Below, one piece after another: positions 42,005-50,180 of a DNA stretch of 64,000 nt. The notes under the pieces are model-generated. The model searched no databases. It was not told the DNA's origin and saw nothing but the letters and a program-made list of their open reading frames with translations. The number at the start of each line of letters is the position of its first letter. Position 1 is the stretch's first letter. Both the position numbers and the translations under genes were made by a program. The DNA comes from an uncultured Clostridia bacterium (GTDB lineage Bacteria > Bacillota > Clostridia > Oscillospirales > Ruminococcaceae): NCBI GenBank assembly GCA_944386805.1, contig CALXCO010000004.1, positions 29,872-93,871 on the forward strand. Reading direction: 5' to 3'.

Positions 42005-43111
42005 TCAGTTATCGGACACTGATGCAGCCGGAGAATACAGCGCACGTATCCGTGGCTGCCAGCGTGGGTCATCTGAAAGGGTGACCATGTTTGCAACCTC
42101 GCTGATGCTCCCCAGCAGCGGCAGTCCGTCCAGCGGTGTTCCTTTCAGGGTATCCTGCACAGCCTGTACAATCCGGTCGGCAAAGATGACGGTCATCTCC
42201 CGTCCGAAGTATTTCTGTGCTTCTACCGCGACCGGCTCTGTCATACCGGACGCATTGTGCAGCTTTGCCGTCAGCAGCTGTGCTTTTATCAGCGCCGCTT
42301 CACGCTGCGCATAATCGGGTGCCGCAACAGCGGCGGCAATCGCCTTTTTCAGCTGCTCATCTGCCGACAGACGTGAAAAAGCAGTTCCAAACCATTTGCT
42401 GTACGGTGCATACTCTCCGCAGTAAAGAAAACAAAGCCGCATCAGCCGTTCGGCAATCCGTCCACAGGCAAGCCTTGACCCCAGTTCGTCCCCAACCTGG
42501 GCACAACGGCCGACAAACGCCTGTTCCTCTGCAATCAACGACCAGTTGGACGCAATCAGGTATTTTTGGACATCCAGCGGGTAAAAACGTAAGGGTGCAA
42601 GCATTGCTTTCATCCCAAGCCCATCGGTATAAAACTCCGCCGACCGGAGCGCGAGCAGCCGGTGTTCCGAAAACGCGAGCCAGTCAGCAGCCGACAACTG
42701 TTCCAAATTTTCTTTGCCGAGATATTCTTTCAAATATCCACCTGGTGTATAAATCCAGATCAGCGGCGAAACCGGCCCGTTTTCCACTGGCACCGGATGC
42801 CGGACACCGCAGTCATTCGGGTCAGGTTCGGAAAAATTCACGCTGTAACCCATAAAATTGACCGGAAGTTTTTCCGCAAACAGCTTTTCGATCTGTGGTT
42901 GCAGTGCAATATTCTCCGGAGAAAGAAACAGGTAAAAACGCGGTCCCCACATATGGTCGGTCGATACTGCGTCATCATATCCCAATACGTCCGAACCATA
43001 TCCCAAAAGCCCGGCTGTATAAACAAGTCCCGGAAATACCTCATCCAGCAGCGGTTTTGCAGCCCTGAAAAAGAATTCCCGGCAGAGTTCCTTTCCTTTG
43101 ATAAATGCCAT
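42005..43111 (-). CDS. DUF4037 domain protein with nucleotidyltransferase-like N terminus
   Basis: The 368-residue protein has LLGYGSDVLGYDDAVSTDHMWGPRFYLFL (residues ~34-62), a GSD...D.D-type nucleotidyltransferase fold motif. The C-terminal helical DUF4037 region includes PLRFYPLDVQKYLIASNWSLIAEEQAFVGRCAQVGDELGSRLACGRIAERLMRLCFLYCGEYAPYSKWFG. Members are thought to be transferases of the MNT type; substrates are unknown. The start MAFIKGKEL follows GGGGGAAG by 4 bases, preferred over ATG 43168. Confidence 0.85.
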   Translation of the reverse strand: MAFIKGKELCREFFFRAAKPLLDEVFPGLVYTAGLLGYGSDVLGYDDAVSTDHMWGPRFYLFLSPENIALQPQIEKLFAEKLPVNFMGYSVNFSEPDPNDCGVRHPVPVENGPVSPLIWIYTPGGYLKEYLGKENLEQLSAADWLAFSEHRLLALRSAEFYTDGLGMKAMLAPLRFYPLDVQKYLIASNWSLIAEEQAFVGRCAQVGDELGSRLACGRIAERLMRLCFLYCGEYAPYSKWFGTAFSRLSADEQLKKAIAAAVAAPDYAQREAALIKAQLLTAKLHNASGMTEPVAVEAQKYFGREMTVIFADRIVQAVQDTLKGTPLDGLPLLGSISEVANMVTLSDDPRWQPRIRALYSPAASVSDN

Positions 43112-43225
43112 CCGTCTTCCCCCTACAGTAAATTTATTTGTTATATCATACCATAATCCATCCATCAAAACAAGGATAACTGAGAAAAATCACTGTAAAA
43201 AACCACCCGCCCAATTCCTCATTGA

Positions 43226-43254
43226 TTGACAAGCTATTGTAAAAAAGATATAAT
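43226..43254 (+). promoter_or_regulatory. SigA-type promoter of the pepV operon
   Basis: A perfect TTGACA, a 17-bp spacer and a perfect TATAAT, 47 bp before pepV. It probably drives the overlapping genes to 47721. Confidence 0.8.
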
Positions 43255-43300
43255 AAACGTATGTGAAATTATCCCTACAACAGGAAAGGTTGTGTGACAA

Positions 43301-44719
43301 ATGCTCAAAGAGCAGATCGCATCTTATATGGAAAACCATCGTCAGCAGATGATTGACGATATCTCCGAACTGGTCAGAATCAAAAGTGACCGCGGTGAAC
43401 CCGCTCCCGGCGCTCCTTTTGGCGAAGGTCCCGCCGCTGCGCTGAAAAAAGCAATGGAAATCTGCGCGGCTAAAGGCTTTACCGTCCAGAACTGGGACGG
43501 CTATGTCTGCACCGCAGATATGAATGATAAAGCACCTCAGCTGGATATTCTCGCCCATCTGGACGTCGTTCCGGTATCGGACGGCTGGACGGTCACCGGA
43601 CCGTTTGAGCCCAAGCTGGTCGGAAACAAGCTGTACGGACGTGGAACCGCCGACGACAAAGGTCCGGCAGTCGCTGCACTGTATGCCATGATGGCAGTGA
43701 AAGACCTGGGTATCCCGATGGCTTATAACTGCCGCCTGATTCTCGGCACCGACGAGGAATGCGGCAGCAGCGATATCCATCATTACTATCAGAAGCAGCC
43801 GGAAGCTCCCTGCACCTTCTCTCCCGATGCAAACTTCCCCTGCATCAACATCGAAAAAGGCTCAATTCGTGGATTTTATCATGCCGCCTACCCGGAATCT
43901 TCCGAACTGCCCAGAATCGTCAGCGTCACCGCCGGTACGAAAATCAATGTCGTTCCCAACCGTGCTGAAGCAGTCGTCGAAGGGTTTGACATGGGAGTTC
44001 TGGAATCGGTCGCTGCCAAAGTTACCGCTGATACCGGCGTTTCCTTCACCTTTGAGGGAGAAGGCACTGTCGCTGTCCATGCACTGGGACAGGATGGCCA
44101 TGCCGCCATGCCGGAAAAAGCCAATAACGCCATCACCGGCCTGCTGACATTTCTGACCGCGCTGCCCGCGGCAAAGAGCGAAGGCTTTGACAAGCTGTGC
44201 GCATTCCAGAAACTCTACCCGCATGGTGACTGGAACGGACTGGCTGCCGGCATCGCAATGGAAGACGCTGAATCGGGTGCACTGACCTGCTCGCTGGATA
44301 TCTTCAACCTGACTGCGACCGGATTTGAAGCGCAGACCGACTGCCGCTGCCCGATCTGCTCGACCGATGAAAACGTGACCGCCGTCCTGAAGGCAGGCGC
44401 CGAAGCAATCGGACTGACGCTGGACGAAGGCTGCAAGCTGAGTGCTCCCCACTATGTGCCGGCTGACTCCACGTTTATCAAGACGCTGCTCTCTGCATAT
44501 GAACAGTATACCGGCCAGAAGGGTGAACCGCTCGCAATCGGCGGCGGCACCTATACCCATCACCTGAAAAACGGCGTTGCGTTTGGCTGTGAATTCCCCG
44601 GCGGTGAAGACAACCATATGCATGGCAATGATGAGTTTGTCAACATTGACGAACTGATTCTGTCGGCGCAGATTTTTGCACAGGTCATTGTTGATCTCTG
44701 CGCGGAGAAGAACGCATGA
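43301..44719 (+). CDS. pepV: Sapep-family M20 dipeptidase (PepV-like)
   Basis: The 472-residue metallopeptidase shows the M20 metal sites LAHLDVVPVSDGW (His), GRGTADDKGPAVAALYAM (bridging Asp), GTDEECGSSD (catalytic Glu-Glu), and a C-terminal GGGTYTHHLKNGVAFG...NHMHGNDEF with the last His ligand. It cleaves dipeptides in the cytoplasm. It is the first gene of a run with 4-32 bp overlaps or short gaps that includes a FadR-type regulator. Confidence 0.93.
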   Translation: MLKEQIASYMENHRQQMIDDISELVRIKSDRGEPAPGAPFGEGPAAALKKAMEICAAKGFTVQNWDGYVCTADMNDKAPQLDILAHLDVVPVSDGWTVTGPFEPKLVGNKLYGRGTADDKGPAVAALYAMMAVKDLGIPMAYNCRLILGTDEECGSSDIHHYYQKQPEAPCTFSPDANFPCINIEKGSIRGFYHAAYPESSELPRIVSVTAGTKINVVPNRAEAVVEGFDMGVLESVAAKVTADTGVSFTFEGEGTVAVHALGQDGHAAMPEKANNAITGLLTFLTALPAAKSEGFDKLCAFQKLYPHGDWNGLAAGIAMEDAESGALTCSLDIFNLTATGFEAQTDCRCPICSTDENVTAVLKAGAEAIGLTLDEGCKLSAPHYVPADSTFIKTLLSAYEQYTGQKGEPLAIGGGTYTHHLKNGVAFGCEFPGGEDNHMHGNDEFVNIDELILSAQIFAQVIVDLCAEKNA

Positions 44720-45450
44720 TGAAACGCGATCAAAGCCTGGCGGAACGCACCGCCGATGACATCCTGTCGATGCTCAACATCGAAAAACGCTTTTCAGCCG
44801 GTGACCGGCTGCCGAGCGAAAATGAACTCGCAAATGAACTCGGTGTCAGCCGGACCACCCTTCGTGAGGCAGTCCGGCTGCTGGCCGCCCATCAGGTGCT
44901 CGTGACCGAAAGAGGCCGCGGCACCTTTGTCCGGCAGGACTTCCACCCCAGCGATGCAAAACTGACACTGGAGAGCATGACCCCCGAACTGATCGATGTC
45001 CGGGACCTGTTTGAGATGCGACTAATCTTCGAACCGGAAGCGGCCTATTATGCGGCACAGCGGGCAACCGATGCCGAACTGGAACGGATTCGCCATTATG
45101 CCGAACTGGAAGAAGAGCTGATTGCAAAGGGTGAAGACCGCGCGGAAGTTGAGATGGCCTTTCACAACTCGATTGCGACCGCTACCCACAACAGCTTTAT
45201 CGGCGAACTGGTGCCGCTGATCTACCGTTCGATCGACCGTGCGCTGCGGCTGTCGGGAGATTTCCCGGATATCATCGCCAATGTCGTCGAGGATAACCGG
45301 CTGCTGATTGAGTTCCTGACCCGGCGCAACGCCGAAGGGGCACGCAGTGCGATGCGAATTCATATTATCCATGCAATGGACGGACTGGACACCGGTGTAC
45401 AGACGAAAGGAGAATACGATGGCAGCAGCGAAGAAAAAAATCACCTTTAA
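44716..45450 (+). CDS. FadR-subfamily GntR transcriptional regulator
   Basis: The 244-residue protein has a GntR winged helix (RTADDILSMLNIEKRFSAGDRLPSENELANELGVSRTTLREAVRLLAAHQVLVTERGRGTFV, about 11-73). A helical FCD ligand domain follows (DVRDLFEMRLIFEPEAAYYAA, E.AFHNSIATATHNSFI, R.LIEFLTRRNAEGARSAMRIHI) with the metal-binding D/H pattern. It overlaps the pepV stop by 4 bp; ATG 44719 is an alternative start. FCD regulators sense organic acids, but the operon content does not show which. Confidence 0.9.
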   Translation: MMKRDQSLAERTADDILSMLNIEKRFSAGDRLPSENELANELGVSRTTLREAVRLLAAHQVLVTERGRGTFVRQDFHPSDAKLTLESMTPELIDVRDLFEMRLIFEPEAAYYAAQRATDAELERIRHYAELEEELIAKGEDRAEVEMAFHNSIATATHNSFIGELVPLIYRSIDRALRLSGDFPDIIANVVEDNRLLIEFLTRRNAEGARSAMRIHIIHAMDGLDTGVQTKGEYDGSSEEKNHL

Positions 45451-46327
45451 AGGTCAGAGCATCGAAGCCGTCATCCGCCAGTACAAACGGACCCGGCTGC
45501 TCTCCTATGCGCTGTATTCGGTCGCAATTCTGATGGTGATGATGAGCCTGACCTGGTACAGCGTCGAATCAATTACCACATTCAGTCTGGTGCTGACACT
45601 GGCGATGGTCGTATTCGCAGTGTATGTCGTCCACAATATCGGCATCTACATGATGACCCGTTATCTGGAGATTCTGCGCGCCGACTGTGACCCGAAAAAG
45701 TTTGAAGAACTTTATACAAAAATGGAAGTACATCCCGACCGTCCGAACGAGATCACCTTCAACATCTGCCGGGCAATCTATTATCAGGGTCGTTTTCAGG
45801 AGGCGCTCGACCGGCTGAAAGCGATGGGACGGCCGAAAGAATCCAGCGCCATGTATTTTCAGTATTATAATCTGCTGGCGAGCTGTTATGATGAGCTGGG
45901 CGACGTCGAAAAGCTGGTCCTCATCAAGGAAAAGATCAGCAAACAGGTCCTCTCAATGAAAGAAAAGGATAAATACATCGGCAACGGCAGAATGCTGATG
46001 ATGATCCTCGACCAGATGCTGACTCAGAAGGAAGGCCGAATCAGCCGCAGCCGTTCCCTGTGTGAAGAACTGCTGGACAACGCAACCTTTACCCTTGCCC
46101 GTATCCAGTGGACCTGCCGCCTGGCGGTGCTGGAATACCAGTCGGGAGCAGGACGTTCGGCAATGGAACATGCAGCCTATGTCATCGACGACGGCGGCAG
46201 TACCTTCTATGTCCAGCGTGCACGGGAACTGTACAAAAAATGCTGTGGCCATGACTACGTCACTGAAGAAGAACAGTTCCAGGCAAATCTGGCCGCAGGT
46301 ATGTACGATCAGGACAAGGAAGACTGA
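45419..46327 (+). CDS. Uncharacterized membrane protein with TPR-like region
   Basis: The 302-residue protein has two membrane helices near the N terminus (about 29-48 and 56-78), then a ~220-residue soluble helical region with repeated Y/F-x-x-G patterns (RAIYYQGRFQEALDRLKAMG, YFQYYNLLASCYDELGDVEKL) suggesting tetratricopeptide-like repeats. No family is named with confidence. It starts inside the 3' end of the regulator gene (32-bp overlap) after AAAGGAGA, so the operon link is firm. A scaffolding role is inference. Confidence 0.75.
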   Translation: MAAAKKKITFKGQSIEAVIRQYKRTRLLSYALYSVAILMVMMSLTWYSVESITTFSLVLTLAMVVFAVYVVHNIGIYMMTRYLEILRADCDPKKFEELYTKMEVHPDRPNEITFNICRAIYYQGRFQEALDRLKAMGRPKESSAMYFQYYNLLASCYDELGDVEKLVLIKEKISKQVLSMKEKDKYIGNGRMLMMILDQMLTQKEGRISRSRSLCEELLDNATFTLARIQWTCRLAVLEYQSGAGRSAMEHAAYVIDDGGSTFYVQRARELYKKCCGHDYVTEEEQFQANLAAGMYDQDKED

Positions 46328-46369
46328 TTCTGACGCCAGCAGCCTTGGTGGAAAGAAAGGGGTTTGCAG

Positions 46370-47182
46370 ATGGAAGAAAACAAGCTTGATCTGGAGGCAA
46401 TCCGTGCCGAAATTGACACGGTCAACCAACAGATGTTACAGCTGCTGATTAAGCGGCTGAAACTGTGCAGCGACGTCGCTGACTATAAAAAGGCGCGCGG
46501 TCTGCCGGTCTATGTCCCCGAACGGGAAAAAGCGATTCTGGAATGGGCAGAAAATACTGCCGGACCAAAATTCGCACCCTATGCCAGCCGCTTTTTTGAA
46601 CATGTGATGCAGCTGGGCAGGGATTATGAAAATGGTGTAATGGGCGGAGCGGAAAGCGGAAAACTGCTTGCCAGCCGGCCGGATGCGGTGCTGACCGAAC
46701 GATTAATTCTGCTGCCGCTCGATCCGGGTGATTTAAAGCCTGTCTACTCGCTGGTGTCTGACGCCGGTCTGATGGACGGCCTGCATATCACCCCAAAAAC
46801 ATCCGAAGAGGAAGCACTCCATTTTATCCGGGATGAAACGGAACCGCCCAGCCTTGCTTTTAAGGTCCTGCTGGTAGGGAACGCCCAGTTTGCCGGACTG
46901 CTGCTGCTCAAACCCGACCCCGACAGTCCGGATAAGATTCTCTTGTCGGTTGTACTTTTCCGCAACTGCTGGCACAAGGGTTATCTGACCGAACTGATTC
47001 CGGCCGCGGAAAAGATCGCAGCCACTCAACTGAACGCAAAATCTGTCTGGGGATATGTGCCGGACGAAAACCTGTATGCACTGCGTGCCTTCTTCAAGGC
47101 CGGCTATCAGGTCAGCAGCGTCCTTTCCCTCCCCGATAAGAGCTTTCAGGTGCTCTGCCGGATGATGGAGAACCTGTCATGA
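46370..47182 (+). CDS. Chorismate mutase (AroQ) - GNAT acetyltransferase fusion
   Basis: Residues 1-90 form an AroQ-type chorismate mutase domain: LDLEAIRAEIDTVNQQMLQLLIKRLKLCSDVADYKKARGLPVYVPERE, with the conserved Arg, Lys and Arg-Glu positions. Where AroQ enzymes usually have Ser and Gln near the domain end, this has Gly and Glu (MQLGRDYE); Glu is also found there in yeast chorismate mutase. Residues ~110-270 resemble a GNAT fold (LTERLILLPLDPGDLKPVYSLVSD...LLSVVLFRNCWHKGYLTELIPAAEKIA...DENLYALRAFFKAGY). ATG 46370 follows AAAGGGG. The target of the acetyltransferase is unknown, and activity of either half needs testing. Confidence 0.82.
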   Translation: MEENKLDLEAIRAEIDTVNQQMLQLLIKRLKLCSDVADYKKARGLPVYVPEREKAILEWAENTAGPKFAPYASRFFEHVMQLGRDYENGVMGGAESGKLLASRPDAVLTERLILLPLDPGDLKPVYSLVSDAGLMDGLHITPKTSEEEALHFIRDETEPPSLAFKVLLVGNAQFAGLLLLKPDPDSPDKILLSVVLFRNCWHKGYLTELIPAAEKIAATQLNAKSVWGYVPDENLYALRAFFKAGYQVSSVLSLPDKSFQVLCRMMENLS

Positions 47183-47721
47183 GACCCAAATGGATGCGCC
47201 ATCTGCACACCATCAACCACCATAAATGGCTGGTGATGAAGTACTGTTTTGCGCTGGGGCTTTACCGACAGGGTCTGACGCACGACCTGTCCAAATATTC
47301 GCCGACTGAATTCATCCCCGGCGTGAAATACTACACCGGCACCAGCAGCCCGCATAACGGCGAACGGGCAGTGCTCGGCTATTCAGCCGCCTGGCTGCAC
47401 CATAAGGGACGCAACCGTCATCACCTCGAATACTGGATTGATTATTCCACCGGCAGCAGCGCGCCGCTGAGCGGTATGCGGATGCCGGAAAAATATGTTG
47501 CGGAAATGCTGTGCGACCGGCTGGCCGCCTGTCAGAACTACCACGGCGCCGCCTATAAGGACAGCGACGCATATGATTACTATATGCGTTCCCGCAGCCA
47601 TTATGTGATGCACCCTGAAACGCAGGCGCTGCTGGAAAAACTGCTGATTATGCTCAAAGACGAGGGTCAGCCTAAAACCTTTGCCTATATCCGCAAAGAG
47701 GTTTTGCACAATGCCCGCTGA
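47179..47721 (+). CDS. DUF5662 family protein
   Basis: The 180-residue protein has HHKWLVMKYCFALGLYRQGLTHDLSKYSPTEF, then AWLHHKGRNRHHLEYWIDY and MPEKYVAEMLCDRLAACQNYHGAAY. These His/Asp patterns (HDLSK, HHKGRNRHHLEYW) match the DUF5662 family, probably HD-like metal-binding helical proteins of unknown function. It overlaps the chorismate mutase fusion by 4 bp and ends the operon; a terminator follows. Confidence 0.85.
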   Translation: MRPKWMRHLHTINHHKWLVMKYCFALGLYRQGLTHDLSKYSPTEFIPGVKYYTGTSSPHNGERAVLGYSAAWLHHKGRNRHHLEYWIDYSTGSSAPLSGMRMPEKYVAEMLCDRLAACQNYHGAAYKDSDAYDYYMRSRSHYVMHPETQALLEKLLIMLKDEGQPKTFAYIRKEVLHNAR

Positions 47722-47737
47722 TTACGAAACCCCGCTT

Positions 47738-47781
47738 AACCCCGGCCATGATGGACATCTGTCTGTCATGGCTGGGGTTTT
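47738..47781 (+). terminator. Terminator of the pepV operon
   Basis: AACCCCGGCCATGA/TCATGGCTGGGGTT (one G-T pair) and a short T tail. Confidence 0.78.
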
Positions 47782-47876
47782 GTCTGCCGGTATTTGACAG
47801 ATTGTGCAGCATGTAATAAATATGCAGCTTCCTTTCATCGGTCTCACACCCCCAAAACGCGATCAGGAAAAAATCA

Positions 47877-47905
47877 TTGCTTTTTTTACAGGTTTGGTAT
47901 ATAAT
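47877..47905 (+). promoter_or_regulatory. Promoter upstream of tRNA-Arg
   Basis: TTGCTT, a 17-bp spacer and TATAAT, about 150 bp before the tRNA. The rest of 47782-48058 shows no gene. Confidence 0.5.
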
Positions 47906-48058
47906 ATAAATACCTGTTCGGAGGCTGAATAAAAATCTGATTGAACAATCATCCGGTTTTTTCTGTATTTTTATCGCCGTCTGCACCTGAACAAAGTTTT
48001 TTAGAACATCGTTACAAGTATGTCCGTCTGTTTACTTTATTGAATATTGACTGCATAT

Positions 48059-48133
48059 GCCCCCGTAGTTAAATGGATATAACAAGCCCCTCCTAAGGGT
48101 TAGTTGTGAGTTCGATTCTCGCCGGGGGTGCCA
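48059..48133 (+). tRNA. tRNA-Arg (anticodon CCT)
   Basis: A full cloverleaf is present: acceptor GCCCCCG with CGGGGGT (one G-T), anticodon arm AGCCC-CTCCTAA-GGGTT giving anticodon CCT (codon AGG), and T arm GTGAG-TTCGATT-CTCGC. Discriminator G and an encoded CCA at 48131-48133. It reads the rare Arg codon AGG. Confidence 0.95.
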
Positions 48134-48137
48134 GAAA

Positions 48138-48181
48138 AACAGCGCCGTAAGCCAATTTTTGGTTTATGGCGCTGTTTGCTT
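48138..48181 (+). terminator. Terminator after tRNA-Arg
   Basis: AACAGCGCC(GTAAGCC) pairs with (GGTTTAT)GGCGCTGTT, then TGCTTTT. Confidence 0.75.
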
Positions 48182-48388
48182 TTATCCGAACGCAAAGAGT
48201 CGGACGCGCCTGCCTGTCATACAGATATCTTGCATATTATAAATTTTTCAGTGGACACTTTATATCTGTTCGCAATCTCCGTCTTTAAAAAAAATTTCTG
48301 TCAGATGTTTATAAAATCGCCTTTTCAGTGTTATTCTATACAGAAGCTTTTGAAAACTGACAGGATGGCGGACAGGAGGAATGTGTAA

Positions 48389-48742
48389 ATGAACGCCGAA
48401 AAGGAACAACAGGAATTTCGTGCGCTGGATTTTGACGAAGAAGATATTCTTTTTTCATCGCTGGTGCGCTTTCATTATGAAATGGAGGCAATGGAAGACC
48501 TGCAAAAGTTGCAGGCAGGTGAATTTGAACAGGCGCCCGAAGAGGCCGCACGGTCACAGCAGCGGGCAGAAAAATTCTTTCGAAAAGCAGAACGGATGCG
48601 CAGACTCCGGGAATGGTACCGTGTTTTTCAGAAAATTTCTGTTTTTCTGGTTATTATCATTGTTTTATTTATTGTTGCAGTCATCAAAATCGCCCCGGTC
48701 AATCAGGCTGTCACCAGCTGGCTGGCCAGTTTCCGTCCATAA
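48389..48742 (+). CDS. Small single-pass membrane protein of unknown function
   Basis: The 117-residue protein has an acidic N-terminal half, a basic stretch (KFFRKAERMRRLREWYRVFQK), one membrane helix (about 82-103) and a short outside tail. This layout resembles the N-terminal part of DUF4367-type anti-sigma-like proteins, but the extracellular domain is missing, and I found no continuing frame downstream. AGGAGG lies 9 bases before ATG. The 270 bp after it hold nothing recognizable before the spore-protein gene. Confidence 0.65.
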   Translation: MNAEKEQQEFRALDFDEEDILFSSLVRFHYEMEAMEDLQKLQAGEFEQAPEEAARSQQRAEKFFRKAERMRRLREWYRVFQKISVFLVIIIVLFIVAVIKIAPVNQAVTSWLASFRP

Positions 48743-49015
48743 CGGCAATTTTCAAAATACAGCCAGATTTTTCCGCCAATGTGATCTGCATAGTGGAATG
48801 CTTCCCGGATACAATACTGCTGTCGGCAACACGACGCCGGCAAAAAAACAAAGAGCAACCATCGGACGAGGTACAACGGGCGGCAGAGACTTCTCACGCC
48901 GGTTACGGCAAAACCTGTTCCCCTGCAGAAATTTCCCCTGCCGCCCGCACGTCCCAGGGAACGCACAAAACCACTGCCGTTCCCATGATAACCCTCATTG
49001 GAAAGGAAAATGATT

Positions 49016-49216
49016 ATGTCTAATTATAACAGTAACCAGCTCGTTGTCCCGGAAGCCAAAAACGCAATGGAACAGTTCAAGATGCAGGCTGCAAGCGAAG
49101 TCGGTGTCCCTCTGAAACAGGGTTATAACGGCGACCTGACCTCCCGTCAGGCTGGCTCGATCGGCGGACAGATGGTCAAGAAGATGATCGAATCCTACGA
49201 GAGCTCGCTCAAATAA
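49016..49216 (+). CDS. Alpha/beta-type small acid-soluble spore protein
   Basis: The 66-residue protein carries the family signature: VVPEAKNAMEQFKMQAASEVGVPL, with the germination-protease region around SEVG, and GYNGDLTSRQAGSIGGQMVKKMIESYE. These proteins coat spore DNA and protect it from UV and heat. AAAGGA lies 8 bases before ATG 49016. Expression by sigma G is expected for the family; I did not find a convincing sigma-G promoter nearby. Confidence 0.95.
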   Translation: MSNYNSNQLVVPEAKNAMEQFKMQAASEVGVPLKQGYNGDLTSRQAGSIGGQMVKKMIESYESSLK

Positions 49217-49321
49217 CTTCCGCCTGAGCAATCAGTCGGATAAGTGGCGCCGGAATTTTCCGGACATGTCGTGAAAAATAAGCTCTTATTTTGGGCAGCA
49301 GCCTGAAAGTTGAGCAAAAAG

Positions 49322-49361
49322 AAAATGTGCAGGCGGTTATTCAATCAGCCTGCACATTTTT
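49322..49361 (+). terminator. Rho-independent terminator downstream of the spore-protein gene
   Basis: AAAATGTGCAGGC/GCCTGCACATTTTT stem with T5. The 100 bp between it and the SASP stop hold no gene. Confidence 0.82.
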
Positions 49362-49381
49362 CATATTCGCCTGTCGGCGGC

Positions 49382-49410
49382 TTGCCAAATCCGGCCGGGT
49401 TTGCTATACT
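49382..49410 (+). promoter_or_regulatory. Promoter of DsbA-family gene
   Basis: TTGCCA, a 17-bp spacer and TATACT, about 40 bp before the start codon. Confidence 0.7.
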
Positions 49411-49449
49411 TTGGATAGACGATCAATCCGAGGAAAGGAAGAATCCATT

Positions 49450-50169
49450 ATGTCCAATCTGTCCATCCGTTTTGTCACCGACTATGTCTGCCCCTACTGC
49501 ATCGCCGCAAAAATCCCGCTGATGCGTGCCGCTCAAAAACGCGGCATTCCGATTGAATGGATGCCGTTTGAGCTGACTACAACCGATAAACCTCCGGTCG
49601 ATACCTGGAATGACCCGGTCCGCCGTGAAAAATGGGCGGCAACCCTTATTCCCTTCTGTGAACAGCAGGGCATGTCGTTTCACTTCCCGCCCCATGTCAT
49701 CCCCCGTCCTTACACCAACCTTGCTTTTATGGGCTGGTATTACGCCTGTGAGCACGGCAAAGGCGAAGAATACAATAATCGGATGTACCAGCTCTACTTT
49801 GCCGAAGAAAAGAATATCGGCGATATCAAGGTATTGTCGGCTGAAGCGGCAGCACTCGGCATGGACGCCGCTGATTTTGAGCAGGCTGTCCTGTCCGGAC
49901 GGTACAGCGAGCGGCTGGCAGAAGCCAACCGCTATGCACGTGAGACGCTGGGTGTAACCCATGTGCCGACCGTCTGGATCGGCGAAACACAGGTTTTAAA
50001 TGCACTGATGAGCGAAGAAGAGTATGGCGAACTAATCGACCAGCTGCTTGCCGACGGCGATGCCGTCCAGCAGCAGACGGAGGGCAGCTTCGGCTGCGGT
50101 CCGGATGGATGCAATTTCGGCGGTGCCGATGACAGCGCATCCGGTTGTGGGCCGGATGGCTGCCGCTGA
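49450..50169 (+). CDS. DsbA-family (FrnE-like) oxidoreductase with duplicated GCGPDGC tail
   Basis: The 239-residue thioredoxin-fold protein shows DYVCPYCIAAK (CPYC active site, residues 12-15) and the cis-Pro stretch VTHVPTVWIGE near 185, as in FrnE/2-hydroxychromene isomerase-like proteins. There is no signal peptide, so it acts in the cytoplasm. The last ~30 residues contain two GCGPDGC motifs separated by a flexible Asp/Ser-rich linker, which may bind metal or form disulfides. GGAAAGGAAG precedes ATG. Confidence 0.87.
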   Translation: MSNLSIRFVTDYVCPYCIAAKIPLMRAAQKRGIPIEWMPFELTTTDKPPVDTWNDPVRREKWAATLIPFCEQQGMSFHFPPHVIPRPYTNLAFMGWYYACEHGKGEEYNNRMYQLYFAEEKNIGDIKVLSAEAAALGMDAADFEQAVLSGRYSERLAEANRYARETLGVTHVPTVWIGETQVLNALMSEEEYGELIDQLLADGDAVQQQTEGSFGCGPDGCNFGGADDSASGCGPDGCR

Positions 50170-50180
50170 TCTATCCTAAA

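Noticed and set aside
48743..49015. Continuation of the small TM protein by frameshift
   Set aside because: The other frames in this stretch show no hydrophobic or domain pattern and several stops; nothing supports a frameshifted extracellular domain.
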